DNA of 64,000 bases from Ruminococcus flavefaciens (GCF_900143025.1 NZ_FRCT01000002.1:248001-312000); one strand, 5' to 3'. Counted from the first letter of the stretch, positions 36,022 to 45,220 are shown. A program made the numbers and translations. Notes: a model not told the origin generated them from the letters alone.

Positions 36022-37515
36022 TTATGACATGGGAAACATTTTTTTCAGTTCTTCCGTATAATCATCAATCACTATAGGTTCATCGCCTGAAAACTCAATT
36101 ACCGTATCTCCGAAATTATCAAAAAGCTTCTCGTTTATTGTATCAGCAAGAATAGATACCATTTTTCCGCTGTCAGCAGCGGCTTTTTTATGATCGACGC
36201 CATAAAGCAGTGAGCAGATAAACATATATTCATCTTTTCCCAAAAGCATATCACTGTTTTTTTCGGTCATTGTTATATCAATAGTTGGTTTTTTGACCTC
36301 AATGTCGGGTTCTTCTTCAATTATAAGCTTTTCTCTTATTTTATCCGCTGACGTCCTTATACTGTTGAGCTTTGAGATATCTATCTCGATCTTCATGGAC
36401 TCGTTATGTCTTTTTTCTTCAAAATAATGCTCAATCTCGTTTTTTAGTATTTTTTCGGTATTCTTAGAAATACCGTCAAATCCCATTTTATACTTAAAGT
36501 CGGTATATTCTCGCAAAAGACTGTCGACAGCTTTTACAATATATCCAAGATGCGTGTTTCTGCCGCGATTTCCGTAATATTTTTTACAGAACCACTTTCC
36601 ATTGCGGCAGGAATAGGAATGTACTTCATTAAGTGTGTATTCACAATTCCTCAAGGAATTTTTATCATAAAAAATTGCTGATGAAAACATATGGTGTCCA
36701 CATTCTACTGTACAGCCAAAAAGCTTTTCGCAAAGAGATTTTTTTCTCTTATTTCTGAAAAACTCCGATAAAATTATGAAACACCTGACAAGAACTTCAC
36801 GAAAATTCTCTGATTCAGATATATAATAAAGTGATTTTTTTAACCTATATGCTGAAAGAGCTTCTATTGCGTCAAAGATCTCGCTTTTGGAATATTTTTC
36901 CCAATGGATAAGTGTAATTATGGCTTTATCGTGTTTTATATCATCTATATCATCTGCAAGGGACCTGTTAAGGTCATAGTATATAATAAAATCTGTGAGC
37001 CATGAATCGGTGTATTTTTCGATAGTATCATCTATTTTACGATATTCCGAGCAGAAGTGTTTTAACATATCAAAACATTCGGCAGGAGAATTTGCACCGA
37101 TGCAGTTTATAAGCTCATATAAATATATAAAGACATACGGAAGAGGAGCTTTCTGTATACGCCCCTTTCTTACTTCTGTTCTCCATGAAAAATATCCTCT
37201 CAGCTGTTCGGTTGTCAAATCGCGGTAACATGGATAATATTTTACAAAATCTTTATTGTACTGAAAATCATCTTCATAATTTTCCATGAACTTTCCCTGG
37301 GTATAAAAGAGCCATGCTGAAGTCTTCCAGTAAGCTTCGGGAGTAAAGGCGATTCCCTTCATTTCCTTTATCTGCGGAGGTACCTGTGGCTTGATAAGCT
37401 GTGAAGCGGGGCGGATAATTGGTTCATCAGAGTATATTCTTTCACGAAATGCACGGCTATTCAGCAGTTTCTCATCATTTAATACTATATTTAGTATTTC
37501 TTTAGTGTCTGACAT
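36022..37515 (-). CDS. TerB-N / TerB-C domain protein
   Basis: A 497-aa soluble protein. The N-terminal part has the TerB-N hallmark CYRDLTTEQLRGYFSWRTEVR (as DLTTEQLRGYFSWRT) near residue 95. The C terminus (ICSLLYGVDHKK, then NEKLFDNFGDTVIEFSGDEPIVIDDY in pieces) matches TerB-C. TerB-family domains occur in tellurite-resistance and stress or DNA-processing systems and may bind metal. No membrane segment is seen. It is the first gene of a three-gene operon with the BrxD-like ATPase and helicase. AGGGGCG precedes the ATG. Function is inferred from company only. Confidence 0.78.
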   Translation of the reverse strand: MSDTKEILNIVLNDEKLLNSRAFRERIYSDEPIIRPASQLIKPQVPPQIKEMKGIAFTPEAYWKTSAWLFYTQGKFMENYEDDFQYNKDFVKYYPCYRDLTTEQLRGYFSWRTEVRKGRIQKAPLPYVFIYLYELINCIGANSPAECFDMLKHFCSEYRKIDDTIEKYTDSWLTDFIIYYDLNRSLADDIDDIKHDKAIITLIHWEKYSKSEIFDAIEALSAYRLKKSLYYISESENFREVLVRCFIILSEFFRNKRKKSLCEKLFGCTVECGHHMFSSAIFYDKNSLRNCEYTLNEVHSYSCRNGKWFCKKYYGNRGRNTHLGYIVKAVDSLLREYTDFKYKMGFDGISKNTEKILKNEIEHYFEEKRHNESMKIEIDISKLNSIRTSADKIREKLIIEEEPDIEVKKPTIDITMTEKNSDMLLGKDEYMFICSLLYGVDHKKAAADSGKMVSILADTINEKLFDNFGDTVIEFSGDEPIVIDDYTEELKKMFPMS

Positions 37516-37549
37516 ATTTCACGCCCCTTTTATAACAACTTCAAATTTT

Positions 37550-37578
37550 ATTATAGCATACTATCTATGAAAAAGCAA
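37550..37578 (-). promoter_or_regulatory. Sigma-A promoter of the TerB/BrxD/Lhr cassette
   Basis: On the minus strand, TTGCTT (37578-37573) and TATAAT (37555-37550) have a 17-nt spacer and an extended -10 (TGC). This gives the cassette its own promoter. Confidence 0.78.
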
Positions 37579-37626
37579 CACAAAATCGAACAAACTTTTT
37601 GCACTTTTCAGAATACCAAGCAAAAT

Positions 37627-37654
37627 AAAACTCCGCATTAAAACTGCGGAGTTT
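37627..37654 (-). terminator. Terminator of the M18 aminopeptidase gene
   Basis: An 11-bp stem (37627-37637 with 37644-37654) is flanked by A and T runs. It separates the gene from the TerB cassette promoter. Confidence 0.85.
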
Positions 37655-37662
37655 TTGTTATA

Positions 37663-39066
37663 TTAGTCAGCCATAAATACTGCAAAAGCTTTATAAGCCA
37701 TATATGTATCTATTTTAGATACGATCTCATACGGAGCGTGCATCGAAAGTACGGGAACTCCAAGATCAATTGTATCTACATTAAGATTAGCAATATATGC
37801 AGCAACTGTTCCGCCGCCGCCTTCATCAACCTTGCCGAGTTCGCCTGTCTGCCAGATAACATTTTCCTTGTCCATAAGACGTCTTATCTTGCCTGTAAAT
37901 TCAGCAGAAGCATCAGATGTACCTGCTTTTCCTCTTGCACCTGTATATTTTGTGATAACAACACCGTGATTGATATATGCACAGTTGTTTCTTTCATTTA
38001 CTTCAGGGAAAGTTGGATCAAAAGCTGCATTAACATCAGCTGAAAGGCATTCAGATGCAGAAAGGACAGTCCTTGCGTCTGAGCCCATATTTTCGGCTAT
38101 ATCTGCAATAAAGTATTTAAGATATGCTGATTTGAGACCTGTATTACCGTCGCTGCCTGTTTCTTCCTTATCTGTGAGAACGGTTACAACTGTATGTTTT
38201 GGCTTTTTGCAGTCAGCTGTTGCGATCAATGCTGTATATGCGCAAACCTTATCATCATGTCCGTAAGAACCTACCATACTTCTGTCAAAGCCGATGTCCT
38301 TTGCTTTGAAAGCAGGAACTGCTTCAAGTTCTGATGATATAAAATCTGCCTCTGTGATTCCATATTTTTCAAAGAGGATATTCATAATATTAAGCTTTAC
38401 AGAACCGCTCTCTTCATCGTCCTTGAACGGACGAGAACCGATTACTATATTGAGCTGTTCGCCTGCAATTCCTTTAGCCATTGGCTTCTGCATCTGAGCT
38501 GAAGCAAGATGCGGAAGAAGGTCAGTTACACAGAAAACAGGATCCTTATCGTCCTCACCTATATTTACAGGAATCGAAGTTCCGTCAGCCTTTATAACAA
38601 CACCATGAAGTGCGAGCGGTATTGTTGTCCACTGGTACTTCTTTATGCCGCCGTAGTAATGAGTCTTGAATAAAGCCATTTCTGTATCCTCATAAAGCGG
38701 ATTCTGCTTTAAGTCAAGTCTTGGCGAATCGATATGAGCTGCACAGAGCCTTACACCTTCAGCAATCGGAGCAGTACCAATAATTGCTGCAAGTACAGCT
38801 TTTCCGCGGTTGCAGCGATATATCTTATCCCCTGCTTTAAGCTTCATGCCTTCCTTAAATTCAACAAATCCCTTTTTCTTGAGAAGGTCAATTGAATAGA
38901 TAACTACCTCACGCTCGATCTTTGCCTTATCCATAAAGTCCTTATAGCCTTCACAGAATTTATCGCAGGCTTTAAGCTCTTTGTCTGAAATAAGGTGACA
39001 AGCGTTTTTGCGCTGCACAAGAAGCTTTTCTTTCAGTTTCTTTGCTGCATCTTTTTTTTCTGCCAT
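37663..39066 (-). CDS. M18-family aminopeptidase
   Basis: A 467-aa zinc aminopeptidase that trims N-terminal residues from peptides. Metal-binding features are AAHIDSPRLDLKQ, the LTDKEETGSDGNTG catalytic Glu pair, and a late HAPYEI with the C-terminal His. Length agrees with clostridial M18 enzymes. The ATG at 39066 follows AAAGGAG; an upstream in-frame ATG at 39102 lacks one. It lies 52 nt after coaE, on the same strand. Confidence 0.93.
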   Translation of the reverse strand: MAEKKDAAKKLKEKLLVQRKNACHLISDKELKACDKFCEGYKDFMDKAKIEREVVIYSIDLLKKKGFVEFKEGMKLKAGDKIYRCNRGKAVLAAIIGTAPIAEGVRLCAAHIDSPRLDLKQNPLYEDTEMALFKTHYYGGIKKYQWTTIPLALHGVVIKADGTSIPVNIGEDDKDPVFCVTDLLPHLASAQMQKPMAKGIAGEQLNIVIGSRPFKDDEESGSVKLNIMNILFEKYGITEADFISSELEAVPAFKAKDIGFDRSMVGSYGHDDKVCAYTALIATADCKKPKHTVVTVLTDKEETGSDGNTGLKSAYLKYFIADIAENMGSDARTVLSASECLSADVNAAFDPTFPEVNERNNCAYINHGVVITKYTGARGKAGTSDASAEFTGKIRRLMDKENVIWQTGELGKVDEGGGGTVAAYIANLNVDTIDLGVPVLSMHAPYEIVSKIDTYMAYKAFAVFMAD

Positions 39067-39118
39067 TTTTATGTATTCTCCTTTCGCAGAAATATATAGC
39101 ACAGCCTTTACGGCTGAG

Positions 39119-39766
39119 TTACTGCACTTGTACGGGAGTCTGCTTATTATTGTACAGCTCTCTTATTTTTGCCGATACCTCACAGGCAATGCCGTTTACG
39201 GTGTCGATATTGCCGTTATTATGAATAATATAATCCGAGTGGCTTCTGAAAAAATCTTCATCAAGCTGTGAGTTCATTCTTCTGCGTGCCTGATCCTGAG
39301 TAAGACCGTCACGGGAAATGATCCTCTTTTCCCTTATATCTGCATCGGCAAGCACTGCTATGACTATCTCACAGAAATCATCTGCACGGCTTTCAAAAAG
39401 TGTCGGTGCATCAAGAAGTATGAGCTTCTCGCCTTTCATAGAATGAACACGTATCTGTCTAAGTATTTCGCCTGTTATATAAGGATATGTGATCGTATTA
39501 AGTGTTTCAAGCTTTGCTTTATCGGAAAAAACAATAGCTGCAAGAGATTTTCTGTTAAGAGTACCATCACTGCTTATAACACTGCTTCCGAAAAAATCAG
39601 CGATCTCATCAAGGCATTTTGTGCCCTTCTCTACGACCTTACGAGCTACCTGATCTGCATCTATTATGGAAAAACCGTTAGAAGCAAATACCTTTGAGAC
39701 TGTGCTTTTTCCAGCACCCGTCTGCCCTGTAAGTCCTACGACCATAACTCCGTTCAGAGAATTCAT
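39119..39766 (-). CDS. coaE: Dephospho-CoA kinase
   Basis: A 215-aa P-loop kinase performing the last step of coenzyme A synthesis. Walker A is GQTGAGKST near residue 13. The family motifs DADQVARKVVE, LDAPTLFE and the Arg-rich lid (SRDGLTQDQARRRM) are present. The start overlaps the tsaC stop as ATGA; an internal ATG seven residues in is possible. Confidence 0.94.
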   Translation of the reverse strand: MNSLNGVMVVGLTGQTGAGKSTVSKVFASNGFSIIDADQVARKVVEKGTKCLDEIADFFGSSVISSDGTLNRKSLAAIVFSDKAKLETLNTITYPYITGEILRQIRVHSMKGEKLILLDAPTLFESRADDFCEIVIAVLADADIREKRIISRDGLTQDQARRRMNSQLDEDFFRSHSDYIIHNNGNIDTVNGIACEVSAKIRELYNNKQTPVQVQ

Positions 39767-40776
39767 ATCCTTATCACCTCAAATCCTGCCGCCCTGATAA
39801 GGCGGTTATATACAGCAAGTCCTACTCCGTCAGTTTTTGGAGCACGGACATATACTTTCTTTGCACCTGCATCATCAAGCTCACGAAGTCTCTGAAAAAG
39901 CAAATGAGCCTGTTCGGAACTGTCTTTTCCGTATGTCATATTTCTGTATGGAAATACTTCGCTGTCATCATTGAAAATAAGCGAATATACTCCTTCATCA
40001 TTATGTTCACCAACGTAAGAGATGAACTTTTCAAGTTCACCTTCAATCATTATTATGTCAGCCTTAGGAGAATAATGCTTATATTTCATACCCGGAGAAG
40101 CAGCTTTCTGTCCTGCTTCAAGCTCATGCAGTATGGCGTGGTCTATTATGACCTCGCTGCAAACCTGTTCAAGCATTTCCTTTGTAATACAGCCGGGACG
40201 AAGAATTCTTACCGCATTTTCGCTTTCTATAGCTATAACTGTAGATTCTACCCCGAATTCAGAGCTTCCGCCGTCAACAACAGCTGCTATCTTACCGTTC
40301 ATATCACGCATAACATGAGCTGCTGATGTAGGGCTTGGATATCCTGAAGTATTTGCCGACGGAGCAGCTATAGGACGTCCTGATATTTCTATTATCCTAT
40401 GCATTACCTTATGTGAAGGAACTCTTATGCCTACGGTATCAAGTCCGCCTGATGTTATCATAGGTATCTTGTCGTTTTTAGGAAGCACCATAGTAAGCGG
40501 ACCCGGACAGAATTTTTCAGCAAGCTTATAAGCAAGCTCAGGTATAGAGCTTGTATACTCCACAGCCTGTGAAAAATCGGCAAGGTGAACTATTAACGGA
40601 TTATCAGCAGGTCTGCCCTTTGCTTCAAAAACTTTTCTGACAGCTTTCTCATTTGAAGCGTCAGCACCGAGACCATAAACAGTTTCGGTAGGTATACCTA
40701 CAATATCACCATTTTTAATTAATTCAGCCGCTTTTATAAGGTCTGACTCATTATCACCAAGTAAAACTGTATCCAT
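39763..40776 (-). CDS. tsaC: Threonylcarbamoyl-AMP synthase (TsaC/Sua5, long form)
   Basis: A 337-aa enzyme making threonylcarbamoyl-AMP for t6A37 modification of ANN-decoding tRNAs. The YrdC domain has GDIVGIPTETVYGLGADA and the KGRPADNPLIVH loop, with the APSANTSG motif near 140. A C-terminal Sua5 extension (about 215-337) is present, which distinguishes it from short TsaC. It follows prfA by 5 nt. Confidence 0.95.
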   Translation of the reverse strand: MDTVLLGDNESDLIKAAELIKNGDIVGIPTETVYGLGADASNEKAVRKVFEAKGRPADNPLIVHLADFSQAVEYTSSIPELAYKLAEKFCPGPLTMVLPKNDKIPMITSGGLDTVGIRVPSHKVMHRIIEISGRPIAAPSANTSGYPSPTSAAHVMRDMNGKIAAVVDGGSSEFGVESTVIAIESENAVRILRPGCITKEMLEQVCSEVIIDHAILHELEAGQKAASPGMKYKHYSPKADIIMIEGELEKFISYVGEHNDEGVYSLIFNDDSEVFPYRNMTYGKDSSEQAHLLFQRLRELDDAGAKKVYVRAPKTDGVGLAVYNRLIRAAGFEVIRI

Positions 40777-40781
40777 AAAAA

Positions 40782-41855
40782 CTACGCTTCCTGATTTGCG
40801 AGCTTGGCAGCCTGATCGGCAGTAGCAAGCGCATCAAATACTTCATCAAGATTTCCGTTGAGAATATCTTCAAGTCTGTATATAGTAAGTCCTATACGAT
40901 GATCTGTAAGACGTCCCTGCGGATAATTGTAAGTTCTGATCCTCTCGGAGCGGTCGCCTGTACCGACCTGCATTTTTCTCTCCGATGCGATTTTTGCGTC
41001 GTGCTCCTCCTGCATAGCTTCGTAAATTCTTGAGCGCAGAATTTTCATTGCTTTATCTTTGTTCTTATGCTGGCTTCTTTCGTCCTGACACTCCACTATA
41101 ACATTTGTAGGGAGATATGTTATTCTTACAGCAGACTCTGTTTTATTTATATGTTGTCCGCCTGCACCGCTTGCGCGGAAATAGTCTATTTTCAGATCCG
41201 TGGGATTGATATCAAGCTCTACTTCATCAGCTTCTACAAGAACAGCCACGGTAACTGTAGATGTGTGTATCCTTCCCTGAGACTCTGTCTCGGGAACTCT
41301 CTGTACACGATGAACACCACTCTCGTATTTAAGGCGCGAATATGCTCCTTCGCCTTCAATAGAGAAGCTTATCTCCTTAAATCCTCCAAGCTCGGTCGGA
41401 TTTGCACTGAGTATCTCCTGCTTCCAACCCATAGCTTCAGCGTACATCGTATACATACGGTACAGTGAATTTGCAAAGAGTGAAGCCTCTTCGCCGCCTG
41501 CACCGCCTCTTATTTCAATGATAACGTTCTTTTCATCATTCGGATCTTTCGGAAGTAAAAGTATCTTTAGTTCCTGAGTTATTGTTTCTATATCTTCACG
41601 AGATTGATCAAACTCAGCCTGTGCCATTTCCTTGAATTCTTTATCAAGTCCGCCGCCTTCAAGAAGCTCCTTAGCTTCATTAAAGGAAGCCTGTGCCTTC
41701 TTGTATTCACGATATTTTTCTATAATAGGTGTAAGGTTTTTGTATTCCTTCATAAGCTGCGCATACAGCTTATTATCACTGATTATTTCGGGATCAGATA
41801 ATTTATTGCTTATTTCTTCGTATTTCTGCTCCATTAAAGCAAGCTTTTCAAACAT
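40782..41855 (-). CDS. prfA: Peptide chain release factor 1
   Basis: A 357-aa class I release factor for UAA/UAG. The catalytic GGQ motif lies in [17 protein letters not shown] (about residue 230). The stop-codon recognition region (PAT-type) corresponds to the stretch near 185-190 ([12 protein letters not shown]). The start has AGGAGAA upstream. It is co-directional with DUF951 upstream and tsaC downstream; the prmC methyltransferase gene that often follows prfA is absent here. Confidence 0.96.
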   Translation of the reverse strand: MFEKLALMEQKYEEISNKLSDPEIISDNKLYAQLMKEYKNLTPIIEKYREYKKAQASFNEAKELLEGGGLDKEFKEMAQAEFDQSREDIETITQELKILLLPKDPNDEKNVIIEIRGGAGGEEASLFANSLYRMYTMYAEAMGWKQEILSANPTELGGFKEISFSIEGEGAYSRLKYESGVHRVQRVPETESQGRIHTSTVTVAVLVEADEVELDINPTDLKIDYFRASGAGGQHINKTESAVRITYLPTNVIVECQDERSQHKNKDKAMKILRSRIYEAMQEEHDAKIASERKMQVGTGDRSERIRTYNYPQGRLTDHRIGLTIYRLEDILNGNLDEVFDALATADQAAKLANQEA

Positions 41856-41904
41856 TCAGTATTCTCCTTAATGCTAAAAATATTACAAAAATTATTGCAG
41901 AAAG

Positions 41905-42093
41905 CTAACCTTCATCGGCGTGTTTAACGCTGCGGATACTCTTTTCTATCTTATTCCTTGCGACCATGAACTCTCTCTCACATTTTGTACAGCGAAGTCT
42001 GAAGTCCATTCCTGAGCGTATCACATACATTTCGTTGCCACCACATGGGTGATTTTTTTTCATTGTAAGTGTATCTCCGGGTCTGATATCCAA
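41905..42093 (-). CDS. DUF951 family protein
   Basis: A 62-aa protein with the DUF951 signature LDIRPGDTLTMKKNHPCGGNEM (as DIRPGD, then KKNHPCGGNEM), MDFRLRCTKC and a basic tail. A CxxC pair and the CGG cysteine suggest metal binding. The start is a TTG at 42093, with GGAGG 8 nt upstream; longer in-frame starts overlap the promoter. It is the first gene of the DUF951-prfA-tsaC-coaE run. Function is unknown, though it is conserved in Firmicutes. Confidence 0.85.
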   Translation of the reverse strand: MDIRPGDTLTMKKNHPCGGNEMYVIRSGMDFRLRCTKCEREFMVARNKIEKSIRSVKHADEG

Positions 42094-42138
42094 AGCAGTA
42101 TCCTCCTTCCGAAAAATTTGAAAAATCGTACATTTTTC

Positions 42139-42167
42139 ATTATACCCTAAATACGTTCTCAAATCAA
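42139..42167 (-). promoter_or_regulatory. Sigma-A promoter of the DUF951-prfA operon
   Basis: On the minus strand, TTGATT (42167-42162) and TATAAT (42144-42139) have a 17-nt spacer. Confidence 0.8.
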
Positions 42168-42264
42168 TATTTTAGAAGTATATTTTTTTCATTTTGGTGA
42201 AAAATAATAAAAACTTCACTTTAAACATATTGAACACATACAAAAATGGAAAGGATTTATAATT

Positions 42265-42621
42265 ATGATTTCAAGAGTAACAGCCGAATTTGAGTCTCCT
42301 GAACTTGCAGAGCTCGCAATGAAGCGGGTAAAAGAAAGCGTTGACTATGTTTATTCAGCTAAAATGATATATAACAGGATCTCAGACAAAGCCTTAAAAC
42401 TTAGCAGAGGAACTTCATTTTCTATTATTCCGACTTACTATAATACCAACACAAATTTTCTTACAGCAGTAATGGAATCCCCTGCCTCACGGGATATAAT
42501 TCCCGAACCCGCCAGAAGCAGAAAGACCTCTGCCTGTATAATCTGCGGAAGTGCAGCAGTAGATAATGTTATATCGGTTCTTAACTCTATGGGAGCGCTT
42601 AATATCAGATTTGCCCAATAG
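42265..42621 (+). CDS. Unrecognised 118-aa protein
   Basis: No family is recognised. The N-terminal segment (RVTAEFESPELAELAMKRVK) suggests a beta-alpha unit and the C terminus (CIICGSAAVDNVISVLNSMGALNIRF) a second one, a pattern seen in small ferredoxin-fold proteins. The middle (about 55-90) is polar and may be disordered. AAAGGA precedes the ATG. It lies 85 nt upstream of an S1-domain gene and is probably on the same transcript. Coding is supported by the clear ribosome site and codon usage like its neighbours. Confidence 0.65.
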   Translation: MISRVTAEFESPELAELAMKRVKESVDYVYSAKMIYNRISDKALKLSRGTSFSIIPTYYNTNTNFLTAVMESPASRDIIPEPARSRKTSACIICGSAAVDNVISVLNSMGALNIRFAQ

Positions 42622-42706
42622 CATAATTGTATTTGTCCTCGCATAATATCTAATGTCAGGACTGTTCAAAGGAACAGTAACAAAAGGAAATTGCGGAGGT
42701 ACAAAC

Positions 42707-43624
42707 ATGATCTACAAACCTGAAGGCTGCATATACGAAACAGTTTCAAATCAGAAATATATATCCTCATCCGAAGGATTGAGAGAGGCTATGGAAAAAG
42801 GGGTTATCCTTGAAGCCAAAGCAGTTTTATGTACAAATTCTCACGACCTTATAATTGATCTGCCATATGCAAAGGGTATTATCAGCCGAGAAGAAGGTGC
42901 TTTAGGCATAACAGAAGGTACGACCCGCGATATCGCTCTGATATCACGGGTCAACAAATATGTATGTTTTAAAGTTAAAGCTATCAAGCTTGATGAAAAC
43001 GGATTTCTTACAGCTCATCTCTCACGAAAAGATGCTCAGGAGGAATGTTTAAAAGAATATGTATCAAAATTAAGATCGGGAGATATTATAAATGCGCGAA
43101 TAACTCATTTTGAAAAATTTGGCAGCTTTGTTGATATCGGCTGCGGAATACCTTCACTGCTGCCGATAGATACAATGTCTGTTTCCCGTATCTCACACCC
43201 TTCTGACCGTTTTAAAGTAGGCCAAATGATAAAAGCAGTTGTAAAGGCGAATGATAATAATAAAATATTTCTTACTCATAAAGAACTGCTTGGTACATGG
43301 AAAGAAAATGCAGATCATTTTAAGCCGGGAGAAACGGTCCCCGGTATTGTACGTTCTATAGAAGAATATGGCGTTTTCGTTGAACTTTCTCCTAATCTTG
43401 CAGGTCTCGCAGAGCCGAAGGAGTCTGTATGTATCGGGCAAAGTGTAAGTGTCTACATAAAAGCTATTCTCCCTGATAAAATGAAAATAAAGCTTATAAT
43501 TGTAGATGTATGCAGCGACAAAGCAGAGCCCTCGGAGATAAATTACTATATCCGATCAGATCATATTGACCACTGGAAGTATTCTACAGATAATTCTTCA
43601 AAAAATATAATCACTGATTTCTGA
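42707..43624 (+). CDS. S1 RNA-binding domain protein (RpsA-like)
   Basis: A 305-aa protein with an N-terminal degenerate S1-like repeat, then two clearer S1 domains: about residues 120-190 (GDIINARITHFEKFGSFVDIG) and 205-270 (PGETVPGIVRSIEEYGVFVEL). It is probably a ribosome-associated or regulatory RNA-binding protein. It is shorter than full S1, as in many Firmicutes. The ATG at 42707 has GCGGAGGT upstream. A 7-bp hairpin (ACTGTTC/GAACAGT at 42661-42679) lies in the leader before the Shine-Dalgarno. A longer in-frame ATG at 42653 would run through that hairpin. Confidence 0.82.
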   Translation: MIYKPEGCIYETVSNQKYISSSEGLREAMEKGVILEAKAVLCTNSHDLIIDLPYAKGIISREEGALGITEGTTRDIALISRVNKYVCFKVKAIKLDENGFLTAHLSRKDAQEECLKEYVSKLRSGDIINARITHFEKFGSFVDIGCGIPSLLPIDTMSVSRISHPSDRFKVGQMIKAVVKANDNNKIFLTHKELLGTWKENADHFKPGETVPGIVRSIEEYGVFVELSPNLAGLAEPKESVCIGQSVSVYIKAILPDKMKIKLIIVDVCSDKAEPSEINYYIRSDHIDHWKYSTDNSSKNIITDF

Positions 43625-43630
43625 CAAAAA

Positions 43631-43666
43631 ATGCACCTGTAAAAACAGGTGCATAATTTTTTTAAA
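43631..43666. terminator. Bidirectional terminator between S1 gene and pfkA
   Basis: A 10-bp stem (43631-43640 with 43645-43654) is flanked by A6 on the left and T7 on the right, and works for both convergent genes. Confidence 0.85.
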
Positions 43667-44624
43667 AAGCGATTTCTTCAGCGATATGATGAAGCTTTTC
43701 ATCATAATCCTTATGCATTGAAAGTGCTTCCTGAATATCATAATCAACGATCTTGCTGTCCTTGATACCAACAACACGATTGCCGATACCCTGCTCGAGA
43801 AGCTCAACAGCATAATATCCCATTCTTGTAGCTTCAACTCTGTCTCTTACTGTAGGTGAACCGCCTCTCTGTACATGACCAAGAATTGTTGCTCTTGCAT
43901 CAATTCCTGTTTTCTCCTGAAGCATATTAGCGATCTCCTGTGAGTGACCAACGCTCTCAGCAACGATTACTACAAAGTTCTGCTTACCCTTTGCCTTCTT
44001 AGCAAGCATTGTGTTTGCTATTGCGTTGATATCATAAGGTACTTCCTTTGTAATGATATCTGTAGCTCCGCAGGCAATACCTGTATTTACAGCGATATGA
44101 CCAGCGCCTCTTCCCATTACTTCAACAACAGAAATTCTGTCATGTGACTGAGAAGTATCACGAAGCTTGTCAACAAGCTCCATAGCTGTATTCATAGCTG
44201 TATCGAAACCGATCGTATAATCTGTGCAAGCGATATCATTGTCGATAGTTCCGGGAAGACCAATACAAAGAACTCCCATTGCAGAAAGATCAGCTGCACC
44301 TCTGAATGAACCGTCGCCGCCAATAACTACAAGACCTTCGATACCGAGCTCGTCACACTTTGCTTTACCCTTAGCAACGCCTTCCTGTGTTCTGAACTCA
44401 GGGCATCTTGCTGTATAAAGAACTGTACCGCCTGTGTGAATGATATCTGAAACGCTTCTTTCGTCCATCTTGATAATGTCACCGTTTAAAAGACCAACAT
44501 AGCCTCTGCGGATACCGTAAACTTCCATGCCTTTGCTGAGGGCAGCTCTTACAACTGCTCTTACTGCGGCATTCATACCCGGTGCGTCGCCGCCGCTTGT
44601 TAAAACACCAATTTTCTTGATCAT
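43662..44624 (-). CDS. pfkA: ATP-dependent 6-phosphofructokinase
   Basis: A 320-aa glycolytic enzyme phosphorylating fructose-6-phosphate. It begins IGVLTSGGDAPGMNAAVRAVV and has GGDGSFRGA (ATP site, Gly after GGD typical of ATP-PFK), GLPGTIDND (catalytic Asp), and MGRGAGHIA. The ATG at 44624 follows ATGGAGAA; a longer in-frame start lacks support. It is monocistronic with a promoter at 44700-44728 and a hairpin in the leader. Confidence 0.96.
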   Translation of the reverse strand: MIKKIGVLTSGGDAPGMNAAVRAVVRAALSKGMEVYGIRRGYVGLLNGDIIKMDERSVSDIIHTGGTVLYTARCPEFRTQEGVAKGKAKCDELGIEGLVVIGGDGSFRGAADLSAMGVLCIGLPGTIDNDIACTDYTIGFDTAMNTAMELVDKLRDTSQSHDRISVVEVMGRGAGHIAVNTGIACGATDIITKEVPYDINAIANTMLAKKAKGKQNFVVIVAESVGHSQEIANMLQEKTGIDARATILGHVQRGGSPTVRDRVEATRMGYYAVELLEQGIGNRVVGIKDSKIVDYDIQEALSMHKDYDEKLHHIAEEIAF

Positions 44625-44663
44625 ACATATTCTCCATTCTGCACTTGGCATATATTGTTTAAC

Positions 44664-44680
44664 CCGCAGGAAAACTGCGG
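44664..44680 (-). promoter_or_regulatory. Leader hairpin of pfkA
   Basis: A CCGCAG/CTGCGG stem of 6 bp with a 5-nt loop lies between the promoter and the start codon. It has no T-run after it, so it more likely affects stability or translation than termination. Confidence 0.45.
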
Positions 44681-44699
44681 CATAATTCCATACTCTTAT

Positions 44700-44728
44700 A
44701 TTTTACTACTTTGTGGAAAAAATGTCAA
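44700..44728 (-). promoter_or_regulatory. Sigma-A promoter of pfkA
   Basis: On the minus strand, TTGACA (44728-44723) and TAAAAT (44705-44700) have a 17-nt spacer. Confidence 0.8.
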
Positions 44729-44796
44729 GTGTATTCCTTATTTTTTAGGATAAAACTTGAATTTGATAAAAACGGGATCAATGATGGACTGAATTA

Positions 44797-45220
44797 TCAG
44801 TGTTTGAGATACTCCAAAAATCTATTATAGATATCAGGATATTTGTTTTTCAGGCGAATCGGTTTCATGTTTTTATCCGTAAGGCAATGGAGAGAATGAC
44901 CGATAGCATTTACCTCTCCTGATTTTTCGCTTACAACACGATAATCAAGTTCGAGCGTTGTTCCGTTGAATTTTACTAATGTGCCATAAACAGAGAACGG
45001 CTCGTCAAAAACAAGAGGACGTTTGTATTCGCAATTGAGTGATAATGTATGAAGAAGGATGCCAAGTTGTTCCAACATATCAAATGGGATATCAGCCTGT
45101 TTGAGATAATCCACTCTCGCTTCATCAAAAAATCGTATATAGTTTGAATGATGTACTCCCCCCCATTTTGTCTGTTTCATAATAAAAAACATTTCTTTTG
45201 TACGCGTTTAACTCTTTCAT
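44797..45220 (-). pseudogene. YbgC-like acyl-CoA thioesterase split by a G7 frameshift
   Basis: A 4HBT hotdog-fold thioesterase whose reading frame breaks at a run of seven G (minus strand; C7 at 45158-45164). The upstream part, from an ATG at 45220, encodes MKELNAYKRNVFYYETDKMG, including the catalytic Asp of the YETD motif. The rest, GVHHSNYIRFFDEARVDYL onward to 44797, is in another frame. With six G the two parts would join into a ~140-aa protein of normal length. It could be a real pseudogene, a phase-variable or slippage-corrected gene, or a sequencing error. An ATG at 45192 would give an N-terminally wrong product without the Asp. Confidence 0.75.

Noticed and set aside
34690-37515. 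A complete BREX or DISARM system
   Set aside because: PglZ, PglX/methyltransferase, PglW and BrxA/B genes are missing from the flanks; only the ATPase and helicase types match.
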